Origin: Burkholderiales bacterium
Lineage (GTDB): Bacteria; Pseudomonadota; Gammaproteobacteria; Burkholderiales; Burkholderiaceae_C
Length of the DNA: 63,467 nt
Reading direction: 5' to 3'
Assembly: GCA_025363275.1 (NCBI GenBank)
Contig: JANYEE010000263.1
Coordinates: forward strand, 1-63,467
The translations under genes were made by a program, and so were the position numbers. This document shows, in pieces, positions 10,927 through 21,859 of this stretch. Position 1 is the first letter of the stretch; each line of letters opens with the position of its first letter. The notes beneath the pieces are model-generated. The model searched no databases. It saw only the letters and a program-made list of their open reading frames with translations, and was not told where the DNA came from.

Positions 10927-12066
10927 TTACTCTGGCCTAAAGCCGAAAACGCCACCACGACGGGTCACGACGACCACGGTCTGACCCACCAAAACAGGAC
11001 CTGCAACTACGGCAGAGCCATCGGTGGCGACACGATTCAAGGTTGAACCGTTATCACGTGATAGAAAGTGCACATAGCCACTACCATCGCCGACAATAAC
11101 AGCCCTCCCCACCAGCAAAGGCGTAGACAACGACCGATGCTTTAACAACTCGTTGGTCCAGAGCTTGTCACCGTCCGAGCGACGCCATGCGATCAAGGTT
11201 CCATCGCTCTCCGTGCCGAATACAACACCAGAATCTCCCCCAATCCCGGTGGAACCGATAGCCGACTTGTTCCAGACCGACGTTCCTCGCGCACCGTCAA
11301 TGCACGCCACTGCCGACTGGAAAGCACGGACACAAATTTGGTCACCGCTGCGGGATACCCCCGCAACCAGATCAACAAGTCGCTCGACTTCGTTAGTTCC
11401 GCGGCTGTTGGCGACGGCCGTTTCCCATCGAACACCGCCGGTCTGTGGACTGAGGCCCACCAAGCGTCCGCCTAATCCAACCACCAGGGTATCTCCCACG
11501 GACATAATCACACCTGACTGCTGAAGCACCAAAGCTTCGCCAGGACGTTGTTGCTGCCAAAGTTTGCGGCCGCTTGCTGCATCGAACGCAGTGACCGTGC
11601 GATCACCCGACAGAACGAACATGCGCTCACCGGCGACAAAAGGCGCAGTCAGCGACACCGCTGATAGTTTCTGACGCCACATCTCGCGGCCATTATCCAG
11701 CCCAATCAGTTCGTTGTTGCGATTAACTACCGCAGCAAAACGACCGTCACTTCCAACACCTGCAGTAAGCTGGGTCTTCGTGTTGATTCGCCATACGTCG
11801 CCACCAGTACGACCATCAATAGCGGCCACTACGCCATCAGACCCAGCCACATAAAAATTCGTGCCCTGCGCCTTGATATCCAACGGAAGGGCAACGTTGC
11901 CTATCGAGGCTGACCACGCAGGCTTAACGCCCAGAGTGGCGGGATTTGCGACTAATTCCGCCATCTTTGTTTTGTCACTGCTGGCGCATCCAAGCAGCAG
12001 CCCTATTGCCAAGACCAAGGAACTAGCACGCACCCAATTTTTAACAGCCCGACCGCCAGTCATCAT
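10927..12066 (-). CDS. bamB: Outer-membrane assembly lipoprotein BamB
   Basis: Lipoprotein of the BAM complex that inserts beta-barrel proteins. A signal peptide with lipobox LLLGC (Cys ~27) precedes an eight-bladed beta-propeller of PQQ-like repeats, visible as recurring AxDGRTGxxxW, [12 protein letters not shown] and [13 protein letters not shown] units. The length of 379 aa is typical. The start ATG overlaps the yfgM stop (ATGA) by four bases, with GGAAAG just upstream, indicating coupled translation. Confidence 0.95.
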   Translation of the reverse strand: MMTGGRAVKNWVRASSLVLAIGLLLGCASSDKTKMAELVANPATLGVKPAWSASIGNVALPLDIKAQGTNFYVAGSDGVVAAIDGRTGGDVWRINTKTQLTAGVGSDGRFAAVVNRNNELIGLDNGREMWRQKLSAVSLTAPFVAGERMFVLSGDRTVTAFDAASGRKLWQQQRPGEALVLQQSGVIMSVGDTLVVGLGGRLVGLSPQTGGVRWETAVANSRGTNEVERLVDLVAGVSRSGDQICVRAFQSAVACIDGARGTSVWNKSAIGSTGIGGDSGVVFGTESDGTLIAWRRSDGDKLWTNELLKHRSLSTPLLVGRAVIVGDGSGYVHFLSRDNGSTLNRVATDGSAVVAGPVLVGQTVVVVTRRGGVFGFRPE

Positions 12067-12728
12067 TTCTTTCCTTCCGGATCGGTAGGCACTTGGCCAC
12101 CGATAGCATTAAGCTTAATTTCTACCAATCGACGGTACTCCGAGCGCTCGTCAAAAGCTACATAAGCCTTTTGGTATTCAGCTTTAGCCTCCGCGAACTT
12201 GCTCTGGATGGCATAGACATCTCCCTTACGGTCGGCAAATAGCGCCGCAAACTCGGCGGGTGGCGAGCCCCCCAACAGCTTCAACGCGGCATCAAACGAC
12301 TTCTCATCAATCAGCAAACTCGCTAAACGCAATTTGGCAATCGCCGAATAACCATCGTCAGTCGATTTTTCAGCAACCCAAGCCAATACAGACTTGGCAA
12401 CCTCAGGCTTAGTTTTGTCAACCGCGAGCTTGGCCAGCAACAAACCCGCTTGCTGTGCGTACACCGTACGCGCGAAGCGATCTTTCATATCACCGAAAGC
12501 TCGCTCTGCCATAGCAACATCGCCCTTAGCGACAACCCGCTCTACTTCGTCATACATTCCCGCAGCCTGTGCAGCTTGAGAACGATCCCACTGCTGGTAT
12601 CCATTCCAAGCGGCAAAACTGGAAAGAACAATGATCAGAACCCAGGTAATGCCGTTGCCATACTGCTTCCAAAAATGCTTGAGTTCATCGAGCTGTTCTT
12701 GTTCTTCGAGGTCTAAATGATTGGCCAT
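12063..12728 (-). CDS. YfgM-like periplasmic TPR protein
   Basis: A membrane-anchored tetratricopeptide protein related to YfgM, the SecYEG-associated ancillary factor. The short cytoplasmic N-terminus MANHLDLEEQEQLDELKHFW is followed by one helix (residues ~29-46, WVLIIVLSSFAAWNGYQ). A periplasmic TPR_21-type region runs to the end, with repeats such as SKFAEAKAEYQKAYVAFDE. It has 221 aa and sits in the conserved hisS-yfgM-bamB-der order, suggesting a role in handing outer-membrane proteins to chaperones. Confidence 0.88.
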   Translation of the reverse strand: MANHLDLEEQEQLDELKHFWKQYGNGITWVLIIVLSSFAAWNGYQQWDRSQAAQAAGMYDEVERVVAKGDVAMAERAFGDMKDRFARTVYAQQAGLLLAKLAVDKTKPEVAKSVLAWVAEKSTDDGYSAIAKLRLASLLIDEKSFDAALKLLGGSPPAEFAALFADRKGDVYAIQSKFAEAKAEYQKAYVAFDERSEYRRLVEIKLNAIGGQVPTDPEGKK

Positions 12729-12740
12729 ATTCTTTTAAAG

Positions 12741-14051
12741 TTAAGAGCGTGATTGTAGTTTGATAGCCCAATGCGGCACAGCAGATAGGGGGTAGGTCGC
12801 TTGCTCACCCACTCCGTCGCGAAGCGACTTCACAGTGATTAGCCCGGCGGCCATCTCATCTGCACCAAAAATGAGGGCGAAGTGCGCGCCACTGGCATCC
12901 GCTTTTTTAAACTGCGACTTCATGCTGGCAACGCCCGGAGTTGCACTGGCGTGCATTTGGACCTTGACGCCCTGCTCTCTGAGACTCTGCAAACACCGTA
13001 ATACCACCGGCAAGGCGCTAGCATTCGGCACTATGGCGTAGGCATCCGGGAAGTGGGCTGCATGTACTTGTCCCTGTGTTTTGAGCAACTCCAAAACTCG
13101 TTCCATGCCCAAGCCCCAGCCAACAGCAGGCGTAGGCTTACCTCCCAGCAGCTCAAACAAGCCGTCATACCGACCTCCACCAATGAGCGCCCCTTGAGAA
13201 CCCAGTTCATCCGTATAAAACTCAAAGACGGTGTGACTATAGTAATCCAAGCCTCGCACCAAGAGTGGATTGACAGTCCAAGCTACACCACAGGCTGTAA
13301 GGACCGTCTTTACAACATCAAACCTAGCCAGGGACTCGGCACCCAGAAATCCGATCAACATCGGCGCATTGCGAACAATCTCTTTCAGCACCGGATTTTT
13401 GGTATCCAAAATGCGCAAGGGGTTGGTGTGCAAACGCTTCTTTGCATCCTCATCCAACAAATCTGCAAATTGCTCGAAATATGTGATTAACGCCAAGCGG
13501 TGCGCCAATCTTTCACTGGTAACACCCAAGCTGTTGAGCTCCACGCGGACATTCTTGAGGCCCAGCACCTTGAATAGCGCATGGGCCAGCAAAATAATCT
13601 CAGCGTCAACCTCGGGGCCTTCAAAACCGATGGCCTCAACACCCAACTGATAAAACTGCCGGTAACGCCCACGTTGCGGGCGCTCATGGCGAAACATAGG
13701 CCCCATGTAGTACAGCCTCTTGCCGCCGTCATAGGTGAGGTTATGTTCAATGGCCGCGCGTACCACGCCGGGCGTGTTCTCTGGTCGTAAAGTCAACGCC
13801 TCACCATTGAGCCTGTCATCAAAGGAATACATCTCCTTCATAACAATGTCGGTTGATTGGCCTGTACCACGTACAAACAAGGAGGTTGACTCCACTACAG
13901 GCGTACGAATATTTTCAAACGCAAAGCTGCGCATGACGCTGCGCACCGTACTTTCCAGCGCCTCCCAACGGGCTGACTCACCGGGCAAGATGTCATTCAT
14001 GCCCTTAACTGCTACTAATTTTTCTGCCTTTTGCGGCGCTATCTTTTCCAT
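12741..14051 (-). CDS. hisS: Histidyl-tRNA synthetase
   Basis: Class II synthetase charging tRNA-His. It has motif 2 ([18 protein letters not shown]), the HisA signatures ([22 protein letters not shown]) and motif 3 ([15 protein letters not shown]), then an anticodon-binding C-terminal domain ([24 protein letters not shown]). The length is 436 aa. It lies between ispG and yfgM, as in many beta- and gamma-proteobacteria. HisZ encoded at 4242-5393 is its non-catalytic paralogue. Confidence 0.97.
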   Translation of the reverse strand: MEKIAPQKAEKLVAVKGMNDILPGESARWEALESTVRSVMRSFAFENIRTPVVESTSLFVRGTGQSTDIVMKEMYSFDDRLNGEALTLRPENTPGVVRAAIEHNLTYDGGKRLYYMGPMFRHERPQRGRYRQFYQLGVEAIGFEGPEVDAEIILLAHALFKVLGLKNVRVELNSLGVTSERLAHRLALITYFEQFADLLDEDAKKRLHTNPLRILDTKNPVLKEIVRNAPMLIGFLGAESLARFDVVKTVLTACGVAWTVNPLLVRGLDYYSHTVFEFYTDELGSQGALIGGGRYDGLFELLGGKPTPAVGWGLGMERVLELLKTQGQVHAAHFPDAYAIVPNASALPVVLRCLQSLREQGVKVQMHASATPGVASMKSQFKKADASGAHFALIFGADEMAAGLITVKSLRDGVGEQATYPLSAVPHWAIKLQSRS

Positions 14052-14062
14052 GGATACGTTCT

Positions 14063-15337
14063 TCAGCTGGTAGCGACTTCGTTGGATGAGCCGAAGCGCT
14101 GATCTATGTAGTTTTCAACAACCCGCTGAAAATCAGCCGCAATGGCTTCTCCTCGCAAAGTCATGCTCTTTTCGCCGTCAATAAACACCGGGGCAGCAGG
14201 AGCCTCTCCGGTACCAGGCAGGCTAATGCCGATATCAGCATGCTTGCTTTCACCGGGTCCGTTAACAATGCATCCCATCACGGCGACTTTAAGATTTTCT
14301 ACACCGGGGTAGCGATGCTTCCACACAGGCATTCTTTCACGCAGGAAATTGTCAATCTGCTGCGTGAGCTCTTGGAACGTGGTGCTGGTTGTGCGTCCGC
14401 AGCCGGGGCAAGCGGTAACACTAGGTACAAATTTTCGCAACCCCAGGGCCTGCAAAATCTCTGAAGCGATGACAACTTCCTGAGTCCGCGACTCACCCGG
14501 TGCAGGCGTTAGTGATACCCGGATCGTGTCTCCAATACCCTCTTGCAACAACACCGCTAGCGCAACAGAGGACGCCACCGTGCCCTTAGTTCCCATGCCG
14601 GCTTCGGTCAATCCCAAATGTAGCGGGTAATCGCAACGGCGCCCTAGTTCACGATACACCGCAATCAGGTCTTGAACACCACTGACTTTGCACGACAGTG
14701 CAATCTGGTGGGCAGGAAGTCCCATCTCTTGTGCGCGATGAGCAGAGGCCAAGGCCGACACGATCAACGCGTTGTACATCACGGGCTTAGCATCCCAGGG
14801 CACGACACGCTGACTATTCTCATCCATCATGTTCGCCAGAAGCTCCTGGTCGAGACTGCCCCAATTGACTCCAATGCGTATTGCCTTATTCCAACGCATT
14901 GCTGCTTCGATCATCATGCCAAACTGGCGGTCTCGTTTGTCGCCCTTGCCAACATTTCCTGGGTTGATTCGGTACTTGGATAGGGCTTCCGCGCACTCAG
15001 GGAATTCAGTAAGCAAGCGATGGCCATTGAAGTGAAAGTCGCCGATAAGGGGAACGTCAACGCCCATACGATCCAGCTGTTCTCGGATGTAAGGGACCGC
15101 TTTCGCAGCTTCGGGGGTATTCACCGTAATACGGACCATTTCAGAACCTGCGTTGGCAAGCTCCTTGACTTGAATGGCAGTACCAATGGCGTCCTCAGTA
15201 TCCGTGTTGGTCATGGACTGCACGCGCACTGGTGCGTCACCACCCACGGTAACTGTACGTTGGCCCCAAGTAACTTGGGATTGCAGCGAAACCCGCTTTT
15301 TAGGTTCTGACAATGCAATTGGATTGTTGGACGTCAC
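14063..15337 (-). CDS. ispG: 4-hydroxy-3-methylbut-2-enyl diphosphate synthase IspG
   Basis: Iron-sulfur enzyme of the MEP isoprenoid pathway that converts MEcPP to HMBPP. An N-terminal TIM barrel ([27 protein letters not shown]) is followed by the 4Fe-4S domain, with Cys ligands in [13 protein letters not shown] and [21 protein letters not shown]. Length 424 aa matches the beta-proteobacterial form. The start is GTG 15337, overlapping the rodZ stop, with GAGGTG about 7 nt upstream. Confidence 0.97.
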   Translation of the reverse strand: MTSNNPIALSEPKKRVSLQSQVTWGQRTVTVGGDAPVRVQSMTNTDTEDAIGTAIQVKELANAGSEMVRITVNTPEAAKAVPYIREQLDRMGVDVPLIGDFHFNGHRLLTEFPECAEALSKYRINPGNVGKGDKRDRQFGMMIEAAMRWNKAIRIGVNWGSLDQELLANMMDENSQRVVPWDAKPVMYNALIVSALASAHRAQEMGLPAHQIALSCKVSGVQDLIAVYRELGRRCDYPLHLGLTEAGMGTKGTVASSVALAVLLQEGIGDTIRVSLTPAPGESRTQEVVIASEILQALGLRKFVPSVTACPGCGRTTSTTFQELTQQIDNFLRERMPVWKHRYPGVENLKVAVMGCIVNGPGESKHADIGISLPGTGEAPAAPVFIDGEKSMTLRGEAIAADFQRVVENYIDQRFGSSNEVATS

Positions 15338-16296
15338 TGCTTCACCTCGAAACGTGCGACGTTATTTTGAGCAATGGCGCTCAAGTCATAGGGTTTGCCG
15401 CGCATTTCAACGCTGGTTAAATCTACCCGCCCCACAACAACGGACAGGGGCAGCGCACCAGTAATGCTCACCGCCTCTCCAGATTGCAAAGTTCGACTCA
15501 AAAGTTGGATGCCTTTTGCATCCGTCACTTGAACCCAAGCAGTCCCCTTGGCCTTGAAAAGCAGTAGGTTGGCTGGCGGCGTCCCTGCGCTGCTGCTGGC
15601 AGGCGTAGGGACCTCGGCGCTGCGCGCTGCAGCCACGGCCGATAGAGGCATTGAGCCTGATGAAATCGGGACGGTGGTTGCCGCAACACTAGCGGACGCC
15701 AGGGCCGTCGGTTTTGCCAATACATCTTGAGTCGATAGGGCCAAGGTACTTGTCATTGGTGGCAACAACTCTGGTGCATTTGGGACGACCTCAGGCACGA
15801 CCGCTAGTGCTACAGCCTGCAATTTGTCACTGACCATCGCATCTTTGGAAGCATCTGGAAACAAGTAGATACCCACTGCGGCTGCCATCAGTCCAGCAAC
15901 CATCAATGCAGGAGGCGTAAGCAACAGGTTTTTCAATGAAGCATTGCTGGCCTGGCCCGGCACAGCAAACGGTGTGTTGATACCGCGATCATCCGAGTTC
16001 AGCCGCGGTGGCGCGCTTGCAGGTAACAAGTGCAACACCGGTGCAGAATCAATCTTAAGAGCCCGGCACACGCTACCAGCAAGCGCACGAACAAACACCG
16101 CGTCTGGCAGAAGGTCCAGTCGGTCGGCCTCCAGAGCCTCCAACTTTTTAACGGGCACTTTCATGGAAACCGCAAGCGCAGCAATGTGCAGACCCTCGCG
16201 TTCCCGGGCAGACTTCAGGAGACTCCCGGCTGTGATCAGGCTTACCGAATTGGGAGTTGGGGGTACTTCCACTGAATCAGCAGCCCCCTCACTCAT
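15334..16296 (-). CDS. rodZ: Cytoskeletal membrane protein RodZ
   Basis: Links MreB to the cell-wall machinery and helps set rod shape. The N-terminal HTH ([22 protein letters not shown] onward to about residue 95) is the MreB-binding domain. A membrane helix ([23 protein letters not shown]) is next, then a Ser/Thr/Ala-rich periplasmic linker and the C-terminal DUF4115 beta domain ([18 protein letters not shown]). I chose ATG 16296 because AAGGAG sits six bases upstream. That start overlaps the pilF stop by 8 nt. It has ~320 aa. Confidence 0.92.
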   Translation of the reverse strand: MSEGAADSVEVPPTPNSVSLITAGSLLKSAREREGLHIAALAVSMKVPVKKLEALEADRLDLLPDAVFVRALAGSVCRALKIDSAPVLHLLPASAPPRLNSDDRGINTPFAVPGQASNASLKNLLLTPPALMVAGLMAAAVGIYLFPDASKDAMVSDKLQAVALAVVPEVVPNAPELLPPMTSTLALSTQDVLAKPTALASASVAATTVPISSGSMPLSAVAAARSAEVPTPASSSAGTPPANLLLFKAKGTAWVQVTDAKGIQLLSRTLQSGEAVSITGALPLSVVVGRVDLTSVEMRGKPYDLSAIAQNNVARFEVKQ

Positions 16297-17122
16297 TGAA
16301 GGCTCCTTTTTCATACAGAACGAGTTCTTTGGACTGCGGAAACCGCTTCTTTAATTGAGATGCTAACTGCAGCATTGCTTCGCGATTTTCCATACGGCGT
16401 TCAACTTTGATACCAAGCCACAGGGATTCCGCGTTCGCCAACTCACTGTTATTGAGTCTTCTGGCATAAAACTGAGCGCGGACGAATTCTCCACGGTTGA
16501 ATTGCAACAGTGCCAGGTTGTAGCCAGTAATAGGATTCCCTGCATCCAGCTCATAAGAGTGCGCAAGGCTAGCCTCTGCCTCAGCAGTTTTGCCGATTTT
16601 CATCTGACATAGACCCTGAGTCATCCAAGTCTTGGCACGATCACCATAGTTTGGATCTGCAATAGCCGCTGAAAACATTTGCACGGCCTCTGGCATCCTA
16701 AGTTGCTGGCACAGAAGCCAGCCATAGTTATGCTGGACATTGGACGCCTTTGGATTGATGACCAGAGCTCTACGAAAGCTCTCCTCAGCAAGCCCAACGT
16801 CATTAAGTCGCATGTAAATAAGACCGCGTAGATTGTACGCTTCGGAGAGCGTAGGGTCAGCATTGATGGACTGCTTCAACTCATCCAGAGCAGTCGTCGT
16901 TTTGCCCTGTTCAAAATAACCGACTGCCAACTCAAGGCGAATACGAGCACGTTTACGGGCGTCAGTCTCATCTGAGTCAGTAATGAAGTCAGCTTTGCCG
17001 GACGTCGCAGTCAGTGAAGGGTTCGATGCGCACCCTTCCAAGCCAGCAGCCATACTGACCAATAAACCACTCAGCGCAATCAGTTTGCAAATTTCTGCTT
17101 TAAGAATCAAGCGTTCAATCAT
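16289..17122 (-). CDS. pilF: Type IV pilus biogenesis lipoprotein PilF/PilW
   Basis: Outer-membrane TPR lipoprotein needed for PilQ secretin multimerisation. The start ATG 17122 gives a lipoprotein signal ending in LEGC (Cys ~31), with GAGGG suitably spaced; longer upstream frames overlap rlmN and lack sense. About six TPR units follow, for example LSEAYNLRGLIYMRLNDVGLAEESFRRAL and ASNVQHNYGWLLCQQLRMPEAV (shown only in part). It has ~277 aa, in the conserved rlmN-pilF-rodZ-ispG order. It implies type IV pili encoded elsewhere. Confidence 0.9.
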   Translation of the reverse strand: MIERLILKAEICKLIALSGLLVSMAAGLEGCASNPSLTATSGKADFITDSDETDARKRARIRLELAVGYFEQGKTTTALDELKQSINADPTLSEAYNLRGLIYMRLNDVGLAEESFRRALVINPKASNVQHNYGWLLCQQLRMPEAVQMFSAAIADPNYGDRAKTWMTQGLCQMKIGKTAEAEASLAHSYELDAGNPITGYNLALLQFNRGEFVRAQFYARRLNNSELANAESLWLGIKVERRMENREAMLQLASQLKKRFPQSKELVLYEKGAFNE

Positions 17123-17156
17123 TCTTTGCACCCTCGTTTTTTCGACAACCGGATTT

Positions 17157-18275
17157 TTATACAAGTTTGAGCATAACCGTACGTTGCTTCGAAATTCTCT
17201 GTTGAACGCCTGTGCGATCTTTAACATCACCAGCCAACTGCCCGCAGGCCGCGTCAATGTCATCACCCCGGGTCCTACGGACCGTAGTGACAATACCGGC
17301 CTCGCTCAAAATACGAGCGAATTCAACAACGCGAATTTGGGGTGAACGCAACAGGCCCGAGGCAGGAAACGGGTTGAAGGGAATGAGATTGAACTTACAG
17401 TTCACGCGGGTAGCAGGCGAACGTTGAACCAAACTGATCAGTGCGGCAGCGTGTGCTGGCGTGTCATTGACACCATCCAGCATGCAATACTCAAAGGTAA
17501 TGAAGTCTCTCGGCGCAAACTCCAAATAGCGATTGCAAGCCTCCATGAGTTCTGCAATAGGGTATTTGCGATTCAAGGGGACTAAGTTGTCACGCAGAAT
17601 ATCGTCGGGGGCGTGCAGTGATACCGCAAGGGCAACCGGGCAATCGTGGCCCAAACGATCCATCATCGGGACAACACCGGAGGTGGATACCGTCACCCTG
17701 CGCCGCGACAAGCCGTAGGCATGGTCGTCCAACATGACCCGCAGTGCTGGCACCAGCGCAGAGTAGTTCTGCAAAGGCTCGCCCATACCCATCATGACCA
17801 CATTAGAAATGACTCGGTCAGATTTAACTAGGTGCTTACGCAAAAAGTGCTCTGCAAACCACAATTGGGAACTGATTTCACCGGTAGTTAGATTGCGGCT
17901 AAACCCTTGGTGGCCCGTTGAGCAAAACCTGCAACCCACCGCACAACCTGCCTGAGAAGAAATACAGAGGGTACCGCGGTCATCTTCTGGGATGAAAACT
18001 GTCTCCACCGCATCTCCGCCACCAACGTCAAATAACCACTTGATGGTGCCATCGGTTGAAATATGTTGCGAGAGAATCGGCAGCCCGACGACGGTAGCAT
18101 TGATCTTGAGCTTGTCACGCAGTGACCTCGCCAAGTCGCTCATATCGTCAAATTGCCAGGCCCCTTTTTGATGAATCCAGCGAAACAGCTGAGTGGCGCG
18201 AAAGCGCTTTTCACCCAAGCGGTCACAAAATGCGGCCAAGCCTTCCAGATCGAAATCGAGTAGGTTGACCTTCAT
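17157..18275 (-). CDS. rlmN: Dual-specificity 23S rRNA/tRNA adenine-C2 methyltransferase RlmN
   Basis: Radical-SAM enzyme methylating A2503 of 23S rRNA and A37 of some tRNAs. The radical-SAM cluster [11 protein letters not shown] is present, and the catalytic C-terminal Cys is in [12 protein letters not shown]. The N-terminal accessory domain contains [18 protein letters not shown]. Length 372 aa is typical. It lies between ndk and pilF in conserved order. Confidence 0.96.
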   Translation of the reverse strand: MKVNLLDFDLEGLAAFCDRLGEKRFRATQLFRWIHQKGAWQFDDMSDLARSLRDKLKINATVVGLPILSQHISTDGTIKWLFDVGGGDAVETVFIPEDDRGTLCISSQAGCAVGCRFCSTGHQGFSRNLTTGEISSQLWFAEHFLRKHLVKSDRVISNVVMMGMGEPLQNYSALVPALRVMLDDHAYGLSRRRVTVSTSGVVPMMDRLGHDCPVALAVSLHAPDDILRDNLVPLNRKYPIAELMEACNRYLEFAPRDFITFEYCMLDGVNDTPAHAAALISLVQRSPATRVNCKFNLIPFNPFPASGLLRSPQIRVVEFARILSEAGIVTTVRRTRGDDIDAACGQLAGDVKDRTGVQQRISKQRTVMLKLV

Positions 18276-18283
18276 TGCAAGTT

Positions 18284-18709
18284 TTAACGGGTGTACACGT
18301 TCATGCCGGGAAAAAAGAACGCGATTTCTTGCGCTGCAGTTTCAGCGGCATCAGAGCCGTGCACGGCGTTGGCGTCAATGCTGTCTGCAAAATCAGCGCG
18401 GATGGTACCTGCTGCTGCTTTCTTAGGGTCCGTTGCACCCATCAGATCACGGTTCTTCAAAATGGCGTTTTCGCCTTCCAGGGCTTGGATCATCACAGGG
18501 CCGGAGATCATGAAATCCACCAGATCCTTGAAGAAAGGACGGGCGCTGTGTACAGCGTAAAACGCTTCAGCATCGCCACGGGAAAGATGAACCATGCGCG
18601 CAGCTACAACCTTGAGGCCAGCCGCTTCGAAGCGCGCATAGATTTGACCAATAACATTCTTGGCCACGGCGTCAGGTTTGATGATGGAGAGTGTGCGTTC
18701 GATAGTCAT
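18284..18709 (-). CDS. ndk: Nucleoside diphosphate kinase
   Basis: Transfers the terminal phosphate between nucleoside tri- and diphosphates via a phospho-histidine. [21 protein letters not shown] is the standard opening, and the phospho-His is in the [17 protein letters not shown] segment (His ~117). The start is set at ATG 18709, with AGGA 7 nt upstream; an in-frame start 16 codons earlier is not supported. It has 141 aa, and rlmN follows 8 nt later. Confidence 0.97.
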   Translation of the reverse strand: MTIERTLSIIKPDAVAKNVIGQIYARFEAAGLKVVAARMVHLSRGDAEAFYAVHSARPFFKDLVDFMISGPVMIQALEGENAILKNRDLMGATDPKKAAAGTIRADFADSIDANAVHGSDAAETAAQEIAFFFPGMNVYTR

Positions 18710-18783
18710 GATTTTTCCTGAACTAAATTGATAAATTTTCCGCTCTGCTTTGAGCAAAGCCTAAGATTTTAGCATTGGCGCGC

Positions 18784-20100
18784 CTATCGACTGCGTCCAC
18801 CGCGTCGCCCGGCCCCAGGCCCACCGCGCGGGCGGTTACCCTGCTCCTGACGCTGTTTGGTAAAACTGTCCGCACCAATGTAGCCAAAAGAGGTTTTCAT
18901 CGGATCCGGCTGCCCGGCTCCATCGCGGCGATCTTGGTTGGCATCACCGCGACCGGTGCCACCACGCGGACCACCCCGGGGAGCGTCTGGCCTTGGCCCA
19001 CGCTGGGAAGGGGGTGCGCCATTGCGTTGTCCATTATTGTCACCGCGGGGGCCGCCCGTGCGACCACCACGCCTCGGCGCAGGTCCATTGGAGCGTCCGC
19101 CTGGGCTTGCAGAATTGCTGTCCTGCGTAGCGGCTTCTCCGCGGCCAGAGGCTGCTCTAGCACCGCCCGCAGCCTGCGCCAAAGCACGGATATCACTGTC
19201 ATCTAGCTCCATCCAGGCACCGCGCTTCAAACCACGCGGCAAAGCCATGGCACCGTAGCGAATGCGAATCAGCCGGCTAACAGCATGACCCACTGCCTCC
19301 AGCATGCGGCGAACCTCACGGTTTCGGCCTTCAGAGATCGTCACCCGGTACCAGCAGTTGGAGCCCTCTCCACCACCGTCTTCAATGGAGCCAAACTGAG
19401 CAATACCGTCTTCGAGTTTGACGCCATCCAGTAGCGCTTGCTTTTCTTCCTTTGTGAGTGCGCCAAGCACGCGAACAGCATACTCACGCTCCAGCCCAAA
19501 ACGGGGGTGCATCAGGTTATTTGCCAGTTCGCCAGAGCTTGTAAAAAGCAGCAACCCTTCTGTGTTCAAGTCCAGTCGCCCCACGGACTGCCACTTACCT
19601 TGATAAAGCTTGGGCAACCTGCGAAAAACAGTGGGCCGGTTCTGCGGGTCGTCATGGGTGACAACCTCGCCGACTGGCTTGTGGTAAGCGATCACCCGTG
19701 GTGGCGGTGGATCGATGCGAACCCGGATAGGCTTACCGTTCACCTTGATGCTGTCACCGTACTGAATGCGTTGGCCAATATGCGCAGGTTCGTTGTTGAC
19801 GGAAATCCGACCTTCCAGAATCAGTTGCTCCATCTCCAAACGCGAGCCCATGCCAGCTTGTGCCAGCACTTTGTGCAATTTCGGGGTTTCAGCCATGGGC
19901 GCCAAAACTCGCTTGGGAGGTGCCAGCTCCAGGACCTCTTCGTCCGCGTCGAACTGGCCCGAAATTATGTCTACAAAGCGACCATCAGGCACAGCCGGCG
20001 CGGAAGCCGACTTGGGCGGCGTCTGCGTGGAGACCGCCCCCGCCAAGGCAGTGGTTTCAGGCGTGCTGTCCATATCGGGATTAGGCGTTGATTCGTTCAT
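18784..20100 (-). CDS. rluB: 23S rRNA pseudouridine synthase RluB-type with long Gly/Arg-rich tail
   Basis: Pseudouridine synthase of the RsuA/RluB branch. An N-terminal ~75-residue extension is followed by an S4 RNA-binding domain ([20 protein letters not shown]) and the catalytic motif [17 protein letters not shown] with its Asp. From about residue 315 to 438 the protein becomes a disordered Gly/Arg/Pro/Asn-rich tail with recurring RGG, GGPRG and RGGR units. RluB homologues often have basic tails, but this one is long. The start overlaps the scpB stop (ATGA). RluE/RsuA assignments are less likely. Confidence 0.88.
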   Translation of the reverse strand: MNESTPNPDMDSTPETTALAGAVSTQTPPKSASAPAVPDGRFVDIISGQFDADEEVLELAPPKRVLAPMAETPKLHKVLAQAGMGSRLEMEQLILEGRISVNNEPAHIGQRIQYGDSIKVNGKPIRVRIDPPPPRVIAYHKPVGEVVTHDDPQNRPTVFRRLPKLYQGKWQSVGRLDLNTEGLLLFTSSGELANNLMHPRFGLEREYAVRVLGALTKEEKQALLDGVKLEDGIAQFGSIEDGGGEGSNCWYRVTISEGRNREVRRMLEAVGHAVSRLIRIRYGAMALPRGLKRGAWMELDDSDIRALAQAAGGARAASGRGEAATQDSNSASPGGRSNGPAPRRGGRTGGPRGDNNGQRNGAPPSQRGPRPDAPRGGPRGGTGRGDANQDRRDGAGQPDPMKTSFGYIGADSFTKQRQEQGNRPRGGPGAGRRGGRSR

Positions 20101-20702
20101 TCTTCTGTCTCGCTAGTAGCTGAGCTCGGTAGGGTGGGATCGGCCTCCAAAGGCATATCCAATTGCATTTCCATAATTGCGTTTTGCGTATTGGGTCCGT
20201 CCAGCAGTGGCAACTGATTCAGCGATTGCAGACCCAAATCATCCAAGAAATGCTTGGTTGTAGCAAAAAGTGCCGGGCGTCCCGGCGCTTCACGATGGCC
20301 GATGACTTCGACCCATCCGCGATCTTCCAACTGTTTAATCAACAAGGAACTTATCGTGACACCCCGAATATCTTCCATGTCGCCCCGCGTTACGGGTTGC
20401 CGGTAAGCAATGATAGCCAGTGTTTCCAGGGTGGCACGCGTGTAACGCGGTGGTTTCTCAGGGTGCAAACGGTCCAAAAACTCACGCATGTCAGGCCGAC
20501 TCTGAAAGCGCCAGCCACTGGCAACGCCCACCAATTCAACTCCCCGGGCCGACCAATCATCTTTCAGTTCTTCCAACAAGGCTTTGAGCGTGTCCGCACC
20601 TAGTGAATCGCTGAACAACGCCCGCATGTCTCGCAGCGGCAGCGGCTGATGCGAGCAAATCAATGCGGTCTCGAGGACTCGCTTTGCATCCACCAAATTC
20701 AT
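20097..20702 (-). CDS. scpB: Condensin accessory protein ScpB
   Basis: Winged-helix partner of ScpA and SMC in chromosome condensation. Two winged-helix domains are visible, with the family signature [32 protein letters not shown] and the recognition segment [27 protein letters not shown] (quoted in part). An acidic/Ser-rich tail ends at residue 201. It is placed before rluB, a very common pairing in Proteobacteria. scpA is not in the window. Confidence 0.93.
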   Translation of the reverse strand: MNLVDAKRVLETALICSHQPLPLRDMRALFSDSLGADTLKALLEELKDDWSARGVELVGVASGWRFQSRPDMREFLDRLHPEKPPRYTRATLETLAIIAYRQPVTRGDMEDIRGVTISSLLIKQLEDRGWVEVIGHREAPGRPALFATTKHFLDDLGLQSLNQLPLLDGPNTQNAIMEMQLDMPLEADPTLPSSATSETEE

Positions 20703-20831
20703 AGTCAGGCTAAATCAGAAACGTCACCGCCAGGGTGAGCAACACAACAGGCAAGGTCGGGTTGACAGCGGAAACCAAAAGCCAAGTGTCAACCCAAGAC
20801 TCGGTGCCGGGGTCAGAAGCCGCATCGGGCT
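20703..20831. other. Short intergenic gap, nothing recognised
   Basis: A 129-base gap between rluD and scpB. An open minus-strand frame continues through it, but it overlaps rluD and has no family features. No terminator hairpin with a T-run is visible. Confidence 0.4.
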
Positions 20832-21845
20832 TTAGTTGGGCGCATTGTAACTGAGGCTCCAACCGTTTAACAAACCCATGAAATCCGGTGGTGGGTCCAC
20901 CTGAAAGCGCAATTGCACTCCAGTAATCGGGTGCACAAGCTCCAAGCGAAACGCATGCAGTGCCTGGCGCTGCATCTCCGGAATGTTGCAACCGCCGTAG
21001 ACGGTGTCCGCGACCAGGGGATGTCCTATCGACGCCATATGCACCCGAATTTGGTGGGTGCGCCCAGAATGGAGAATGCAATGCACTAGGCAGCCGTGCG
21101 CGCAATTTGCGAGGAACGAAATATCCGTACGGGCCGTTTTGCCGTGCCCCAGCTCCAAGTCAACAACAGCCATACGCAAACGGTTGCGCGGGTCTCGGCC
21201 AATCCCCGCCTCGACCGTCTTTTTAGCAACGTCAACCCACGATTTGTGGCCCACCGCCAAATACTGCCGCCCTACGTCGCGCGCTGCAATGGCTTGTACC
21301 AGCGCATCCATAACAGCCCGCGAGCGTGCAACCACCATCAAACCGCTGGTGTCTTTGTCCAGGCGGTGAACGATTCCGGCCCTGGGCACCAAAACAATGC
21401 CGGGGTCATGGGCCAACAGGCCGTTGAGTAGCGTACCACTCCAGTTGCCAGGCGCGGGATGCACGACCAAGCCAGCGGGCTTGTTAATCACAATGAGATG
21501 TTCATCCTGGAACACCACGTCGAGTACCATCTTTTCGGGTTTGAAAGCCTGGCTTTGAGGCGTTGGCCGCAGCTCAACGACGATGGAATCCCCAGCCCTT
21601 ACTTTGCCGGAAGGTTTATCGACGACTGCTGTTTGCAAAGTTACCTGTCGCGCGGCAATAAGCTGCTGCAAATAATTGCGGGAAAACTCCGGTAATAGCT
21701 CGCTAATGGCTTTATCCAGACGGATACCGTGCTGTTCAGCCGCAACATGGAGATTACGGTACTCAACCTCGGCCGGGATATCCTCGTCTTCACTACCCTC
21801 GGGCGCCACCGGGGCGGCCGATATAATTGCATCGATCTGTTTCAA
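20832..21845 (-). CDS. rluD: 23S rRNA pseudouridine synthase RluD
   Basis: Makes pseudouridines 1911/1915/1917 in helix 69 of 23S rRNA. S4 domain (IRLDKAISELLPEFSRNYLQQLI), catalytic motif HRLDKDTSGLMVVAR, and late segment SGRTHQIRVHMASIGHPLVAD are intact. The open frame begins at TTG 21845, but the true start is uncertain: the first ~30 residues are acidic and not conserved, and a TATAAT on the opposite strand (21822-21827) lies within them. It is divergent from bamD, the usual arrangement. Confidence 0.92.
   Translation of the reverse strand: MKQIDAIISAAPVAPEGSEDEDIPAEVEYRNLHVAAEQHGIRLDKAISELLPEFSRNYLQQLIAARQVTLQTAVVDKPSGKVRAGDSIVVELRPTPQSQAFKPEKMVLDVVFQDEHLIVINKPAGLVVHPAPGNWSGTLLNGLLAHDPGIVLVPRAGIVHRLDKDTSGLMVVARSRAVMDALVQAIAARDVGRQYLAVGHKSWVDVAKKTVEAGIGRDPRNRLRMAVVDLELGHGKTARTDISFLANCAHGCLVHCILHSGRTHQIRVHMASIGHPLVADTVYGGCNIPEMQRQALHAFRLELVHPITGVQLRFQVDPPPDFMGLLNGWSLSYNAPN
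21822..21827 (+). promoter_or_regulatory. Candidate -10 box for bamD
   Basis: A perfect TATAAT lies 33 bases before the bamD ATG. No good TTGACA-like -35 is seen 16-18 bases upstream, where the sequence is GC-rich. It falls inside the predicted N-terminal codons of the divergent rluD. Confidence 0.35.
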
Positions 21846-21859
21846 GAAAGCTTCCCAAA

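Noticed and set aside
20710-21105. 131-codon minus-strand frame downstream of rluD
   Set aside because: Mostly overlaps rluD in another frame; the translation has no coherent features.
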